The position numbers and the translations under genes are program-made. DNA of 64,000 nt, taken from Sulfuracidifex tepidarius (GTDB taxonomy: Archaea; Thermoproteota; Thermoprotei_A; Sulfolobales; Sulfolobaceae). The stretch covers positions 1,874,875 to 1,938,874 of the forward strand of contig NZ_AP018929.1 in assembly GCF_008326425.1 (NCBI RefSeq), given 5' to 3'. Position 1 is the first letter of the stretch. The number at the start of each line of letters is the position of its first letter. This document shows positions 18,230 through 28,027 of the stretch, piece after piece. The notes beneath the pieces are model-generated. The model made no database searches, was not told the DNA's origin, and was given only the letters and a program-made list of their open reading frames with translations.

Positions 18230-18716
18230 CGACTTGATATAAGAGTTTTCCTTGACGTGCCAATTCGGAAAAAGGGAAGGGGGTTCCCGATGACTTCGGA
18301 ATCCAAGGGCTGAGAAGGACACAAATCCATGAAAATTTAATGAAGCCTAAACCCGTCAAGCGGACTACCACGCCCTCACTCAGAACTTTCGCTCCCTTAA
18401 CCTCCAAAAAGTTAAGAACGCCTAAAAATAATTTGTAGCATAGAACAAGATATTTAGAACTACTGTATAACCTAAATTATTATATTAAAAATGATTTAAT
18501 GATATTATTGAGCTTCATATCTGCTGAAAATTCCTTAAGACCATGGAAGACATCACGTTCATCACCGTTAGATCTGCGTCTTTCGAAAGTTCTAGTGCGA
18601 ATGCCTTCACATGCGAATTATATATACACGACAAAGGCTATCAGTTGGGAAGGTTATGGAACCTAACCTGAGAGGAAACTACGAGCGTTTAATAATGATG
18701 TTATCAATAGTTACAT
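18230..18716 (-). mobile_element. Divergent promoter region with IS200/IS605-like right-end fragment
   Basis: On the minus strand GAGTGAGGGCGTGGTAGTCC (about 18365-18385) repeats the right-end motif of the element at 38826-39140. The rest of the element is not recognisable. The stretch also contains the control region between kdgK and the dehydratase gene; CGTTTAATAATG at about 18686-18697 looks like the TATA box of the latter. Confidence 0.4.
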
Positions 18717-19904
18717 ATGAAGATCTCGGAAATTGAACCAATAGTTTTATCCTCGAAGGAGAAAGGTGCGGCAACGTGGGCTTCTTCCATGATATTGGTG
18801 AAGGTAGTTACTAACAACGGACTCGTAGGATACGGTGAGGCAGTCCCTACCCTGAGAGTAATATCTGTGTTTAACGCGATAAAACAAGTCTCCAAGGCCT
18901 ATGTAGGAAAGGAGGTAGAGGACGTGGAAAAGAACTACCACGAGTGGTACAAACAGGACTTCTATCTTTCCAGGTCTTTCGAGTCAGCTACGTCGGTGAG
19001 CGCTATAGATATAGCTTCATGGGACATCCTGGGAAAGGAGTTCGGAGCCCCTCTATATAAACTCCTGGGAGGTAAGGTCAGGGACAGGGTTCCGGTCTAC
19101 GCTAATGGGTGGTACAGCGATTGCGTGACTCCGTTGGACTTCGCCGAGAGGTCGAAGGAGGTACACGCTCGTGGGTACAACGCGATGAAGTTTGATCCTT
19201 TCGGGAACTACTTCAACTGGATAGACGAGAAGGGCTTGAGGGAAAGCGAGGAGAGGGTGAAGGCAGTAAGAGAGGCATTGGGTGAGGACGCTGGAGTCCT
19301 CATCGAGCACCACGGTAGGTTCAACTCTAAGTCCTCTCAGCTGATAGCGAAAAGGTTAGAGAAGTATAACCCCCTTTTCATGGAGGAACCCGTACACCAC
19401 GAGGACGTGGATGGACTGAGGGAATATAGATCAAGGACTAAAGTGAGGGTTGCCCTAGGAGAGAGGCTGGTGAGCCTGAAGGAGGCTTACTTCTACGTTA
19501 GTGAAGGGCTGGTTGACGTGCTTCAGCCTGACATAACTAACATAGGTGGGGTTACCGTAGCTAAGAAGGTAGTAGATGTGGCGGAAGCTAGAGACGTGGA
19601 GATAGCTTTCCATAACGCCTTCGGGCCTGTACAGAACGCTGTGTCTGTCCAGCTCTCATCTACCGTGAATAACTTACTCTCCCTCGAGAACTTCTACGAC
19701 TGGTTCCCGCAGTGGAAGAGGGACCTAGTGTACAACGCTACCCCCGTGGAAGGAGGGCATGTAAAGGTGCCGGAGAAACCTGGGATAGGCGTGGAGGTTA
19801 ACGAGAAGCTCGTTGACGAACTGAAGACGAGTCCTGAAGCCCTCGAGGTCAAGGAAGAACCAGTCTGGGTAGTAGGCGGGACATGGAAGGGATACCTGAA
19901 GTGA
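18717..19904 (+). CDS. gad: Gluconate/galactonate dehydratase (enolase superfamily)
   Basis: A 395-residue enolase-superfamily protein of mandelate racemase/GAD type. [17 protein letters not shown] (about 23-40) is the capping-domain start; [12 protein letters not shown] (about 154) holds the first metal-site strand; EEPVHHEDV and GERLV (about 223-250) carry acid ligands; HNAFGPV (about 300) the catalytic His. It dehydrates gluconate and galactonate to KDG and KDGal, the committed step of the branched Entner-Doudoroff route. The start has a TATA-like box ~25 bases before it. The stop codon overlaps the start region of the aldolase gene. Confidence 0.92.
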   Translation: MKISEIEPIVLSSKEKGAATWASSMILVKVVTNNGLVGYGEAVPTLRVISVFNAIKQVSKAYVGKEVEDVEKNYHEWYKQDFYLSRSFESATSVSAIDIASWDILGKEFGAPLYKLLGGKVRDRVPVYANGWYSDCVTPLDFAERSKEVHARGYNAMKFDPFGNYFNWIDEKGLRESEERVKAVREALGEDAGVLIEHHGRFNSKSSQLIAKRLEKYNPLFMEEPVHHEDVDGLREYRSRTKVRVALGERLVSLKEAYFYVSEGLVDVLQPDITNIGGVTVAKKVVDVAEARDVEIAFHNAFGPVQNAVSVQLSSTVNNLLSLENFYDWFPQWKRDLVYNATPVEGGHVKVPEKPGIGVEVNEKLVDELKTSPEALEVKEEPVWVVGGTWKGYLK

Positions 19905-19909
19905 TGAAA

Positions 19910-20779
19910 ATGGCGGAGATCATTGTGCCCGTCCTTACACCTTTCAATGACGGGAAGATAAACATCGAACTACTAAAGGAGCACACTTCCTCCCTATTGA
20001 AGGCTGGAGTTGACAGGATCTTCGTGAACGGGACTACAGGCATGGGCCCTGCCCTATCTCCTGGGGAAAAGGAGACCAACCTTAAGGCAGTGTTGGAGGT
20101 CACAGACAAGGTAATCTTCCAAGTCGGAAGTCTCAATATGGGCGAGGTGAAGTCGCTTGCAAGGGAGGGAAAAGAGTTGGGAGTCAAGACGATAGCGTCT
20201 TATGCGCCCTACTATTTCACCGGTCTACCCAAGTCCTTGATAGTGAGGTACTTCAAAGAGATATGCGGGGAGCATGATGAGGTCTACCTTTATAATTACC
20301 CCTCAGCAGTTGGGAAGGATGTGGACGCGGAGACCGTGAAGGAGATTGGATGCCTCAAGGGGGTTAAGGACACTAACGATTCAATAAACCACAGCCTCCA
20401 GTATAAGAGGGTGAACCCTGGGATGAAGGTGTTCAACGGTGCTGACACTTTAGTGATGACCTCGATAGCGACCGGACTGGATGGTACCGTATCCGCAGCG
20501 GCAAACTTCGTTCCAGAGGTCTTGGTAGAGATCAGGAGGAAGGTATCTGAAGGTAAAGTAGGCGAGGCAATGAAATTGCAGTTCATGGTAGACGAGCTGG
20601 TCTCCTTAGCAAAGGGATATGGGTACATACCGTCGATTTACGTTCTAGTCAAGGGAATTAGAGGCTACGACGTGGGTAACCCTAGGCCGCCATTGTTCCC
20701 TCTGGGAGATGTTGAGAGGAAGGAGCTCTTGGATAAGGCTATCAAGATAATGGAGAAGTACAACAAAAATGAAGCTTGA
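19910..20779 (+). CDS. kdgA: 2-keto-3-deoxy-(phospho)gluconate aldolase
   Basis: A DapA-superfamily aldolase of 289 residues if started at MAEIIVPVLTPF, which aligns with known KDGA starts; an ATG at 19904 overlaps the dehydratase stop (TGATG) and is the alternative. Motifs: NGTTGMGP (about 42), the Tyr of YLYNYPSA (about 130) and the Schiff-base Lys of GVKDTND (about 154). It cleaves KD(P)G and KD(P)Gal to pyruvate and glyceraldehyde (3-phosphate). Translationally coupled to the dehydratase. Confidence 0.92.
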   Translation: MAEIIVPVLTPFNDGKINIELLKEHTSSLLKAGVDRIFVNGTTGMGPALSPGEKETNLKAVLEVTDKVIFQVGSLNMGEVKSLAREGKELGVKTIASYAPYYFTGLPKSLIVRYFKEICGEHDEVYLYNYPSAVGKDVDAETVKEIGCLKGVKDTNDSINHSLQYKRVNPGMKVFNGADTLVMTSIATGLDGTVSAAANFVPEVLVEIRRKVSEGKVGEAMKLQFMVDELVSLAKGYGYIPSIYVLVKGIRGYDVGNPRPPLFPLGDVERKELLDKAIKIMEKYNKNEA

Positions 20780-20995
20780 TGAAAATACGGTGCATATCTC
20801 ATCTAGTCAAGTAGATCACTGTTCTGCTTAATTTCTGCATGGAAATACAGATGCAAATATCTATAATAACTGAAAATTTTTTAAATTGCAATATATAGTA
20901 AATTTTATCTAGATGAGAGTAAGGAAACGGAAGGGTCAGCGTCATGGTAAGACAAGTTTGTATTTCCTCCTAAGAGATAATTGACATTTCTTGAA

Positions 20996-21174
20996 TGGCA
21001 GTTTACGGGAATTCCTGCGGTCTAAATGTTTTTACCTAGAGCGTTATAAAAAATTTTATCTATTCTGTGGTGAGGAGATTTAGAAACTACAGCTAATTAT
21101 TTAATCTATATCACGTCACTATTAAATTATTTTTAAGGTCACGTAACTCTGGAAGGGTTTTCCGATAAAAGCTA
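20996..21174 (+). repeat. MITE-like element, copy A
   Basis: About 179 bp. Left tip GGCAGTTTACGGGAATTCCT and right tip whose complement reads TAGCTTTTATCGGAAAACCC form imperfect terminal inverted repeats. Between them are shared AT-rich segments (GAGGAGATTTAGAAACTACA, AGCTAATTATTTAA). Related copies: B 48616-48797 (same orientation), C 30210-30395 and D 31346-31529 (opposite). No coding capacity, so it would be moved in trans. It fills much of the gene-free stretch 20780-21198. Confidence 0.75.
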
Positions 21175-21198
21175 CTCGGATTATGATAGGAAAAAAGA

Positions 21199-21543
21199 CT
21201 AGGGCTGAACCTCGATCATCACGTCGATGAACTTCTTGTACCAAATTTCATATTCTTTACTAGAAATTACATGTATTTCAAAAAAGTTGTTCTTGATTTT
21301 CTCCATTATTTCCTCGATAGTTTCTACCTTGCTTTCGGTACTATTGCCTAAGATATCTGATATAACTAGCACATCTATGTCGCTATCAGGCTTGAAGTTA
21401 CCACGTGCAACGCTACCGAAAAGGAAAACCCTAGCTCCCCTGTCCATGGACGTGGCTATTTCTTTTATTCGGCTCAAGTACTCGTTCAGTCTCGAGAACG
21501 CCTCTTCCCTTTCCTTTGCCCTCCTGATCAGGTAATCAGACAT
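21199..21543 (-). CDS. Nucleotidyltransferase (MNT) of an MNT/HEPN pair
   Basis: A 114-residue minimal nucleotidyltransferase. VFLFGSVARGNFKPDSDIDVLV (about residues 39-60, motif GSVARG then DSDID) is the pol-beta-type signature with the two catalytic Asp. Its start overlaps the stop of the HEPN gene by 16 bases. In type VII toxin-antitoxin systems the MNT inactivates its HEPN partner by adding nucleotides. Here the HEPN comes first. A MITE lies directly downstream. Confidence 0.88.
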   Translation of the reverse strand: MSDYLIRRAKEREEAFSRLNEYLSRIKEIATSMDRGARVFLFGSVARGNFKPDSDIDVLVISDILGNSTESKVETIEEIMEKIKNNFFEIHVISSKEYEIWYKKFIDVMIEVQP

Positions 21544-21905
21544 CTCCCGATATCTCTGAAAAGCTCAGCTACGTTTATAGACCTTTCTGCGTCCTCTTTA
21601 CTGAACTGAGTTCCGAAATACCTGCCTTGTGTATATGAAAAGTAGATGACGTATAGGAAATCTCTATTCTTATTTATAAAATCCTTTATGTCACACCTAT
21701 CTCCGTATAAGAGTTGAACGTTCTTCAACAAGTCTAGGATATTGTGCGTCTTAGGGTAGTCCCCTGATTTCAGGTAAAGGATATACTTAGCATATAGTTG
21801 GATGAACTGCTCAACGTTAAACAAGGTGAGGTTATAGTATCCCTTGCTAAGGTCGTATCTAGCGTTGTCAAGGAACTCCTCCGCCCTGTCCTTGAGGAAG
21901 CTCAT
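21528..21905 (-). CDS. HEPN-domain protein of an MNT/HEPN pair
   Basis: A 125-residue alpha-helical protein of HEPN type. AEEFLDNARYDLSKGYYNL and EQFIQLYAKYILYL (residues 8-45) match the first helices. The R-x4-6-H RNase motif that active HEPN toxins carry is not obvious; the only nearby candidate is KTHNILD at about residue 53. It may therefore be a binding-only HEPN. First gene of a two-gene unit with the MNT. Confidence 0.82.
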   Translation of the reverse strand: MSFLKDRAEEFLDNARYDLSKGYYNLTLFNVEQFIQLYAKYILYLKSGDYPKTHNILDLLKNVQLLYGDRCDIKDFINKNRDFLYVIYFSYTQGRYFGTQFSKEDAERSINVAELFRDIGRCLIT

Positions 21906-22158
21906 GTGAGATGTAAATTCGCACTATTTAAAAACCTTCAGCTTACCCCACTCAAGGGGTTTCCTGTGTCTGTGTTAAAATCATTGATGATAGCGTAATA
22001 TTCCATTTTTTAATTAAAGAGTATATCAACGAATAACATTCTCTGCATAAACGCCTAGACTCAAACGACTTTCCTGACCAAAAAAGGAAATCGAGCATCA
22101 CACTGTAGAACCTCATGAACCTTTTTAATTCTATTACTCACTTTAGTAATACCAGACC

Positions 22159-22782
22159 ATGAAAGTATGGCGAGTCAAAGGGATGTCAAACAGCTACATC
22201 ACAGATGATGGCTTCGTTATAGATGCCGGTGCAGATCAGTCTTCGATTTTGAAAGTTGCGTATGAGAACAGTATTAGTGTGAAATACATCATGCTTACTC
22301 ACTCACACGTAGATCACGTGAAATACCTGAGAAGTATAAAGGATACCTTTGGTTGTAGAGTAGTAGCTCCCGAACTTGAAATTACTTCTATTGAAGGTAG
22401 AAAAGAAGGTAAAATGAAAGTAAAGGAGTCCTTAATTCCATCAATAGCGAGAACCATAATGAAGGGTCAGACAGCGAAAGTGGACGTAGCGGTCTCAGAA
22501 GGAGAATTTGAAGGCTTCACTGTAATTCACCTCCCGGGTCATACCCCTGGAAGTATTGCATATCTTAGGGACGGAGTCCTTTTCTCTGGAGACGCATTGA
22601 TAGAGAAAAGCGGTGAGCTTTCTCTTCCACCATCTGTTTTCACTGTGAACATGGATCAGGCTAGGGCTAGTGTCATGAAGCTAGAGAGATACAAAATAAA
22701 GGAAATCTACCCTGGTCATGGAAACCAAGTGGAAGGAGAAAAGTTACCCGAGTTTCTTGAGACAATTAGAGAAAAGAAATAG
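22159..22782 (+). CDS. Metallo-beta-lactamase fold hydrolase
   Basis: A 207-residue protein. THSHVDH (about 48) is the H-x-H-x-D-H metal motif, HLPGHTPGS (about 130) the third His, FSGDALI (about 149) the bridging Asp and PGHG (about 192) the last His, so both metal sites are complete. The size and spacing fit glyoxalase-II-like or thioester/lactone hydrolases. Single gene between gene-free stretches; substrate unknown. Confidence 0.88.
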   Translation: MKVWRVKGMSNSYITDDGFVIDAGADQSSILKVAYENSISVKYIMLTHSHVDHVKYLRSIKDTFGCRVVAPELEITSIEGRKEGKMKVKESLIPSIARTIMKGQTAKVDVAVSEGEFEGFTVIHLPGHTPGSIAYLRDGVLFSGDALIEKSGELSLPPSVFTVNMDQARASVMKLERYKIKEIYPGHGNQVEGEKLPEFLETIREKK

Positions 22783-22957
22783 ACAGAGGGAAAAATATCT
22801 TTTTCCTCCTTCTCTCAATACCTTTTACCTTTTAATTGAAAAAAGAAGAAATTATTCCTTGAAGATAGTAGAAAGGTTATGAATATCTTCTCAATGTCTA
22901 GTCATTGAAAGAGTGAAGTCATCCGGTTATCCGCACCATAGTAAAGCGAAATACTTC

Positions 22958-22972
22958 TCTTGCTTCGCAAGA
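22958..22972. terminator. Short perfect hairpin between convergent genes
   Basis: CTTGC-TTC-GCAAG with one more flanking pair, 30 bases from the end of the convergent gene at 23003. It may help termination or mRNA 3' ends; archaeal terminators usually rely on T-tracts, so this is uncertain. Confidence 0.25.
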
Positions 22973-23002
22973 AAGGAGAATTGGAAAAATTCCTTCCTCT
23001 CT

Positions 23003-25699
23003 TCACTGGGCCTTGGGTTTTCTCTTAATAAATACTGCTACGAGTAAGGCTATCGCGAGGACGACTATCGCTACCACGATCCCTACGTTTACGTAGTTCA
23101 GGGAGGTCACGGAGTTTTCAGTGATTGGTTGGTCTACCTTCAATGTAGCTCCATTGGGCTCGTGGTAAGTCCCGTTCCATGTCACCGTCTGGAAGAAGCC
23201 TTGAGGTGCGTTAAGTGTTAACGTACTCCCTGCAGGGTACCATGTGGAGTTTCCGTTCACTTTCACTAGGTATTCCACTACATAAGGCAACTTCACACTC
23301 TCGCTCTCGTTCATCACGAAGGACTTCCCGGTGACGTTGTATCTCTCTACGTTGCTAATGTAAATGTACTGTTGCGGGACCTTCACCGATGTGCTTGCGT
23401 TGACCCAGAGCGTTGTACCGGTGTATTTCTCACCGTTAAGATAGAAGGTCATATTGAAGGGCAGTGAGAGGTAATACTGCTTCGTGTATGTCACTTTCAC
23501 GTAGACAGGAGAGGTCAGCGTCAAGGAAGACACGTTACTGTTTATCACTAACCTCTCTCCTGAGTTCACGTAGTAAACTTTGAAGACCTTGAGTTCAGTC
23601 CCGTTCATGTAGTATCCGCTGGTAACTGTTGAGTTCACACCGTTTAACTGGGCGGGGACCGAAGAGGTCACACTTAAGTAGTAATAAACCTTGTATGAAG
23701 GCGTGTAGTTCAATGGCCCTTTGACCTGGAAGGAGAAAGGACTCACGTTATACATTACCCCGGGTTTTATGTAAACTTGTTGCGGGCTAGATACTACGAC
23801 GGAGGAGCCGTTTATCCATGCGTTAGAGAACTTCATCACTGTCCCATTCACTGAGACAGAGAGGTTGAACGGGAACTTCACCAAGTACTGGATCGCATAG
23901 ACAGGAGTGAAGTTTATGGGGCTCGTGACCTCAAACTTTGAGGAATCTACAGCGTATCTTTCCTCTTCTGTAACGTAATGTATCTGTGATGGAATAATCA
24001 GGGACGAACCTCTGTCAACCCATGTGGAGTTAAGGAAGTAGCTAGAATTACCCACATAGAAAGTGAGGTTGAACGGGAACTTGACAAGGTACTGTTCCTC
24101 GTAGTGTAATGAAACGTTTATCGGGGTATATGCTGTGAAGTTTATCGGAGAGACTATAGCCCTAGTTCCAGGAGCGATGTAGTCTATCTGTGACGGCACA
24201 ACGATGGAGGAGTTAGCGTCAACCCAACCGTTCTTGAAGTTTTCCATTTCTCCGTTGGACGTCAGCGAGACGTTAAAAGGAAATCCAACCTCGTATTGGA
24301 GGACATAGGTGGTAGAGATCGTGTAAACTCCTGGAGTAGTGATGTTCACCACATCCCCTTCTCTATTCCCATTTACAGTAGAGTAAAGTAAGAAGAGCCT
24401 CTCTCCGTTAGATATTGGGTACGATGTAGGGAAGGAAATCGTAGATGGTAAAGACACATAGATAGTACTGTTCGATGGTTCACTTAGTCCATTCTCGTAG
24501 AAGTAAGGTACTACGGATCTAACGGTTACCGAAGCGTCGTCAACGGTAGAGAAGGACGACTGAGCTGAGTAAATCACGGATGACCCTGCATCAAGTTGGA
24601 AAGTGGCAATGAAGTATCCTTGGGGTAGTGTCTCACTGAACGACTCATATGATCCGTTCACAGGAGATGAGAAGACTGTAGCTCCTGTCTGAGCGTTCTT
24701 TATCTCGACGCTCCACTGTGAGTCCCCCGGCGTTACTGTGGTTATCACGTGACCGTTAGAATACCTAACCCCCACAGATACGTTCCAAAGGAAACCGTGT
24801 GACAACTCGCCAGCGGTCTGCTCCACCACGTTACCTGAGTTGTTCCATACTTCGGAGATGCCTTTAACTGAACTTACGTTACCTGTAATTCCAAATGAGT
24901 TTGAGAGTGCTGAGGGCACGGTGTAATATTCGTTGTTGTACTTATACCCCAACCACATGGAAGCGTTCCAGCTGTTAACGGTGAGGGTTGAGAAGTCGTT
25001 AGATGCTGAAGCAACCATCTCGAAGCCGTTCAGTCCGCTAGGATTGGTCCCTCCAGCTATGAAGAGAGGTGCTTGAGTCATACCGTAGAGAGTGACGTTG
25101 TCGAATTCACCTATGGCGATATTAGTTGAGTTTATCAGTTCGTAATAGAAGAGCACATACGCGTTTCCTCCATCGTCACTCAAGGCTGTGAAAAGCTCCA
25201 GCGTGAAAGGAACGTGGGTCAAGAAAGATCTGCTTTCAGTGTATTGGTAAACTGTCGTTCCGTGAGTGTAAGAAACCGTTCCTTGTCCTACTACTTGGTT
25301 CGACATGAACGAATGAGCGCTGGTCACGTTCCATATCATGTCAGAGAGCTGTATCGAAAATACATTGTTACCTAAGTTCTCCACGACGGGCTTGTTCTGT
25401 ATCCAGTAATACTGGCTCCCCTCCTGCATAACTCCGTCAAGCTGGAACGATGCTTCTGGGGAATAGGACGTTCCGTTGAAGGTGTAAAAATCTCCTCCGT
25501 AGAAGTTTACTAATCCAGCTATTGTAGGGGCGTAAAAGACGTACGAGATGTTCCCACTCTGTGTGTTGAGAACCCCTACGTCAGATATGCCTATCGCGTT
25601 ACCTATGGAGAGACTGGACGTGGACGAGGCAGAGGAAGGCATCACGAAGAACAACACGGGAATTAAGAAGATCAATAAAAGGGGTAGGACTACTTTCAT
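23003..25699 (-). CDS. Thermopsin-like secreted or anchored surface protein with repeats
   Basis: An 898-residue protein: signal peptide (residues 1-25), an N-terminal ~300 residues that resemble thermopsin (GISDVGVLN, FQLDGVMQ, YYWIQNKPV, SDMIWN order), then at least five repeats of ~75 residues built on V-x-FPFNL-(10)-NG-(6)-W-V-(10)-P-x-Q, and a C-terminal membrane helix with basic tail (VGIVVAIVVLAIALLVAVF, RKPK). Thermopsins are acid proteases of peptidase family A5 active outside the cell. The repeats look like stalk modules holding the head above the S-layer. Very rich in N-x-S/T sites. Catalytic residues cannot be assigned by eye. Confidence 0.75.
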   Translation of the reverse strand: MKVVLPLLLIFLIPVLFFVMPSSASSTSSLSIGNAIGISDVGVLNTQSGNISYVFYAPTIAGLVNFYGGDFYTFNGTSYSPEASFQLDGVMQEGSQYYWIQNKPVVENLGNNVFSIQLSDMIWNVTSAHSFMSNQVVGQGTVSYTHGTTVYQYTESRSFLTHVPFTLELFTALSDDGGNAYVLFYYELINSTNIAIGEFDNVTLYGMTQAPLFIAGGTNPSGLNGFEMVASASNDFSTLTVNSWNASMWLGYKYNNEYYTVPSALSNSFGITGNVSSVKGISEVWNNSGNVVEQTAGELSHGFLWNVSVGVRYSNGHVITTVTPGDSQWSVEIKNAQTGATVFSSPVNGSYESFSETLPQGYFIATFQLDAGSSVIYSAQSSFSTVDDASVTVRSVVPYFYENGLSEPSNSTIYVSLPSTISFPTSYPISNGERLFLLYSTVNGNREGDVVNITTPGVYTISTTYVLQYEVGFPFNVSLTSNGEMENFKNGWVDANSSIVVPSQIDYIAPGTRAIVSPINFTAYTPINVSLHYEEQYLVKFPFNLTFYVGNSSYFLNSTWVDRGSSLIIPSQIHYVTEEERYAVDSSKFEVTSPINFTPVYAIQYLVKFPFNLSVSVNGTVMKFSNAWINGSSVVVSSPQQVYIKPGVMYNVSPFSFQVKGPLNYTPSYKVYYYLSVTSSVPAQLNGVNSTVTSGYYMNGTELKVFKVYYVNSGERLVINSNVSSLTLTSPVYVKVTYTKQYYLSLPFNMTFYLNGEKYTGTTLWVNASTSVKVPQQYIYISNVERYNVTGKSFVMNESESVKLPYVVEYLVKVNGNSTWYPAGSTLTLNAPQGFFQTVTWNGTYHEPNGATLKVDQPITENSVTSLNYVNVGIVVAIVVLAIALLVAVFIKRKPKAQ

Positions 25700-26052
25700 A
25701 CATATATGTCGGTACTATCTTATAAAAAGTCAAAGTATTTCACGTACTATTCGATCAGATATAAACATGGAATGTTAAAAGGAGGGAAATCTATTTTAAA
25801 CTAGAAAGGGTTTTAGGTGATAGAAGTCTCTTTAATCACGATATATTGGAAAGGATCTTCTATAAAATAAAAGATATGGTATTAATGATTCTATTTTCTT
25901 TATTAGAGTTCCTGGGTCAACGTGTCATAGAGAAGAAGTAAATAACTTGGTTAACAGGAGATCCATGCGGAACCCCGAACTCCGTTGAGTCCCATAGAAA
26001 AGACTCGATGTAACTATTTGAGGTATAAGATCTGTGCTTAGCAAAAGCTGAC
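25700..26052. other. Gene-free stretch
   Basis: AT-rich intergenic DNA between divergent genes; no coding frame or repeat of the window recognised apart from the promoters at either end. Confidence 0.4.
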
Positions 26053-26068
26053 AAAAGCTTTTTAATTA
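26053..26068 (+). promoter_or_regulatory. TATA-like promoter deciding the start of the oxidoreductase gene
   Basis: AAAAGCTTTTTAATTA is centred about 26 bases before the ATG at 26087, fitting a leaderless transcript from that codon and not from the in-frame ATG at 26075. Confidence 0.45.
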
Positions 26069-26086
26069 TATCAAATGATTTATACT

Positions 26087-27814
26087 ATGGTAATAGCCTG
26101 CACTAGAGACTGTTACGACACGTGCGTTTTCGACTCCTCGCATAAGGTTCTACCCACGTTTCCTTTTGAAGGCTTCACTTGCTCTAGGGGAATCGCTGAC
26201 ATGAAGAGGAACTCCGTGAACAGAGTGAAGGACTTCATGATTGACGGTTCGATAGCGACAATGGATGAGGCAGTGAGGAAAGTAGTCAAGGAGATTAAGG
26301 CGAGGAAGCCAACTGAGATAATTCACGTTGACTATGACGGAAATCAGGGCCTATTAACTTGGTACTTTCCAGCCAGGTTCTGGAACGCAATACATTCTGC
26401 AATCACTGACTACTCGATCTGTAGCTCCGAAGGTCATCTAGCGATCTCTAAAGTCTACGGTTCCTCTTTCGGTGCTACACCAGAGGACTTCTCGAAAGCT
26501 GACTCCTTCGTGATCTGGGGTTCAGACCCAAAGACCAGCTTCATTCATGGCTGGAAACTCATGAAGGGGAAATATAAGGTAACCGTGGATGTGAGGCTTT
26601 CTCCAACGGCGAAGGAGAGCGATAGAGCAATCATCATAAAGCCCTCATCCGACGCCTTTCTGGCCCTCGGAGTCCTGAAGTCGCTTCATGAAATGGGATA
26701 CAGCGACGAGATACCCACTCCCTGGGAAGTCATAGAGGAAGAGACAGGGGTAAGGAGACGTGAAGTAGAAGAGTTAGCTTCAGTCTACGAGGAGAGGAAA
26801 CCCCTTACGGTCATAGGCTTCGCGTTGGGAAGGACGTTCCAAGGAGGAAAGGCAATTTCCATGATATCCGCCATTCCTTCGTTGCTGGGCATCAAGAGGG
26901 GTTTTTATTACTCCAACTCTAGTTACGGGATAAATTTCTCTTACCTCAGAGGTACGTCAAAGGCTTCCAGAGTTGTCGGTATGGCCGACGTATATAAGGA
27001 AGTTGAGAAAGGGAACATTACCTTCATGTTCGTGTGGAACTCCAATCCTTTACATTCCCTTCCTGGATCGGATAGGATAGCAGAGGCTGTTGAGGAAGGG
27101 AGGCTCTTCCTAGTAGTCCATGACCCTTTCATGAACGAGACCGCAAAGATAGCTAACGTGGTGATTCCTGCACCGACTTATCTCGAGAAGGAAGACGTGG
27201 TATACAGCTACTGGCATAGGTACTTGGTTTACAATAAACCGATCCTTCCGAAGTCAGGAGTCGACGAGATAACTCTCATGAGAGCCCTCGCAAGGGAAAT
27301 GGAAGTTACCGACGAGTCAGTATGGGAAGACCCTTGGGTAGCAGTGGAGAAAGCTACGGGAGTAAACATACAGGAATTGAAATTTAAGGGTGTGATGAAG
27401 CTTCCTGAACCCGAGTTTAGGAAGCCTCGCTTGGAGATACCAGCTCTCGAGAGGGTACCAAAGGGGAAAGTGTTAGTCTTCGGATCACATCCAAATTTCA
27501 CTAACTCTCAGTTCAAGGAGATATATGGAAGGAAGGAACCAGTTGCTTTCAACTCCAGTTTAGAGGGGATAGGGTACCTTAGAAGTAAATGGGGGAAAAT
27601 TAGGGTGAAGTTCGTGAAGGTAGATGACGTCCCTGACGGGGTCATATTCATGTTCAAGAGCAATCTCTTTGACTTAGACGGTAAACCGGTGAATTCGATA
27701 ATAGGAAACGAAAAGGGAGAATCGGGAACTCCTTTACTGAACTTCACTTTAGTTCAAACGGAAATAGAGAAAGAGCATGAGGAACAGGTCAAGGAAGAGG
27801 TCAATTGTTGCTGA
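26087..27814 (+). CDS. Molybdopterin oxidoreductase (DMSO reductase family)
   Basis: A 575-residue cytoplasmic protein (no signal). CTRDCYDTC then a fourth Cys in FTCSRG binds an N-terminal [4Fe-4S] cluster. Further family motifs: SICSSEGHL (about 110), VIWGSDPKTS (about 145), FVWNSNPLHSLP (about 315) and a C-terminal cofactor domain with FGSHPN (about 465). Length is short for the family (650-800). The C-terminus ends in Asn-Cys-Cys. It stands alone without electron-transfer subunits, unlike the Mo enzyme at 1-2771. Formate dehydrogenase-like or thiosulfate/polysulfide reductase-like; the substrate cannot be decided. Confidence 0.85.
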   Translation: MVIACTRDCYDTCVFDSSHKVLPTFPFEGFTCSRGIADMKRNSVNRVKDFMIDGSIATMDEAVRKVVKEIKARKPTEIIHVDYDGNQGLLTWYFPARFWNAIHSAITDYSICSSEGHLAISKVYGSSFGATPEDFSKADSFVIWGSDPKTSFIHGWKLMKGKYKVTVDVRLSPTAKESDRAIIIKPSSDAFLALGVLKSLHEMGYSDEIPTPWEVIEEETGVRRREVEELASVYEERKPLTVIGFALGRTFQGGKAISMISAIPSLLGIKRGFYYSNSSYGINFSYLRGTSKASRVVGMADVYKEVEKGNITFMFVWNSNPLHSLPGSDRIAEAVEEGRLFLVVHDPFMNETAKIANVVIPAPTYLEKEDVVYSYWHRYLVYNKPILPKSGVDEITLMRALAREMEVTDESVWEDPWVAVEKATGVNIQELKFKGVMKLPEPEFRKPRLEIPALERVPKGKVLVFGSHPNFTNSQFKEIYGRKEPVAFNSSLEGIGYLRSKWGKIRVKFVKVDDVPDGVIFMFKSNLFDLDGKPVNSIIGNEKGESGTPLLNFTLVQTEIEKEHEEQVKEEVNCC

Positions 27815-28027
27815 CATTCGATATCCTTTTCTTTCTTATGTACTCCTCTCTCCCCCTTCGCTTTTCCCCACGAGGTTTAGATAAGGTTAGGCCTTCAACT
27901 CTCTCGTAGTCCCTCACCATTTACTACTTCTCTATGCATTCGCATGTGTACATTATATAGAACGTACCAGCTTTAATTTTTAATATTTTCAGGTTTTCTT
28001 ATGTAAATTGAGTTCTATCTCCTCAGG

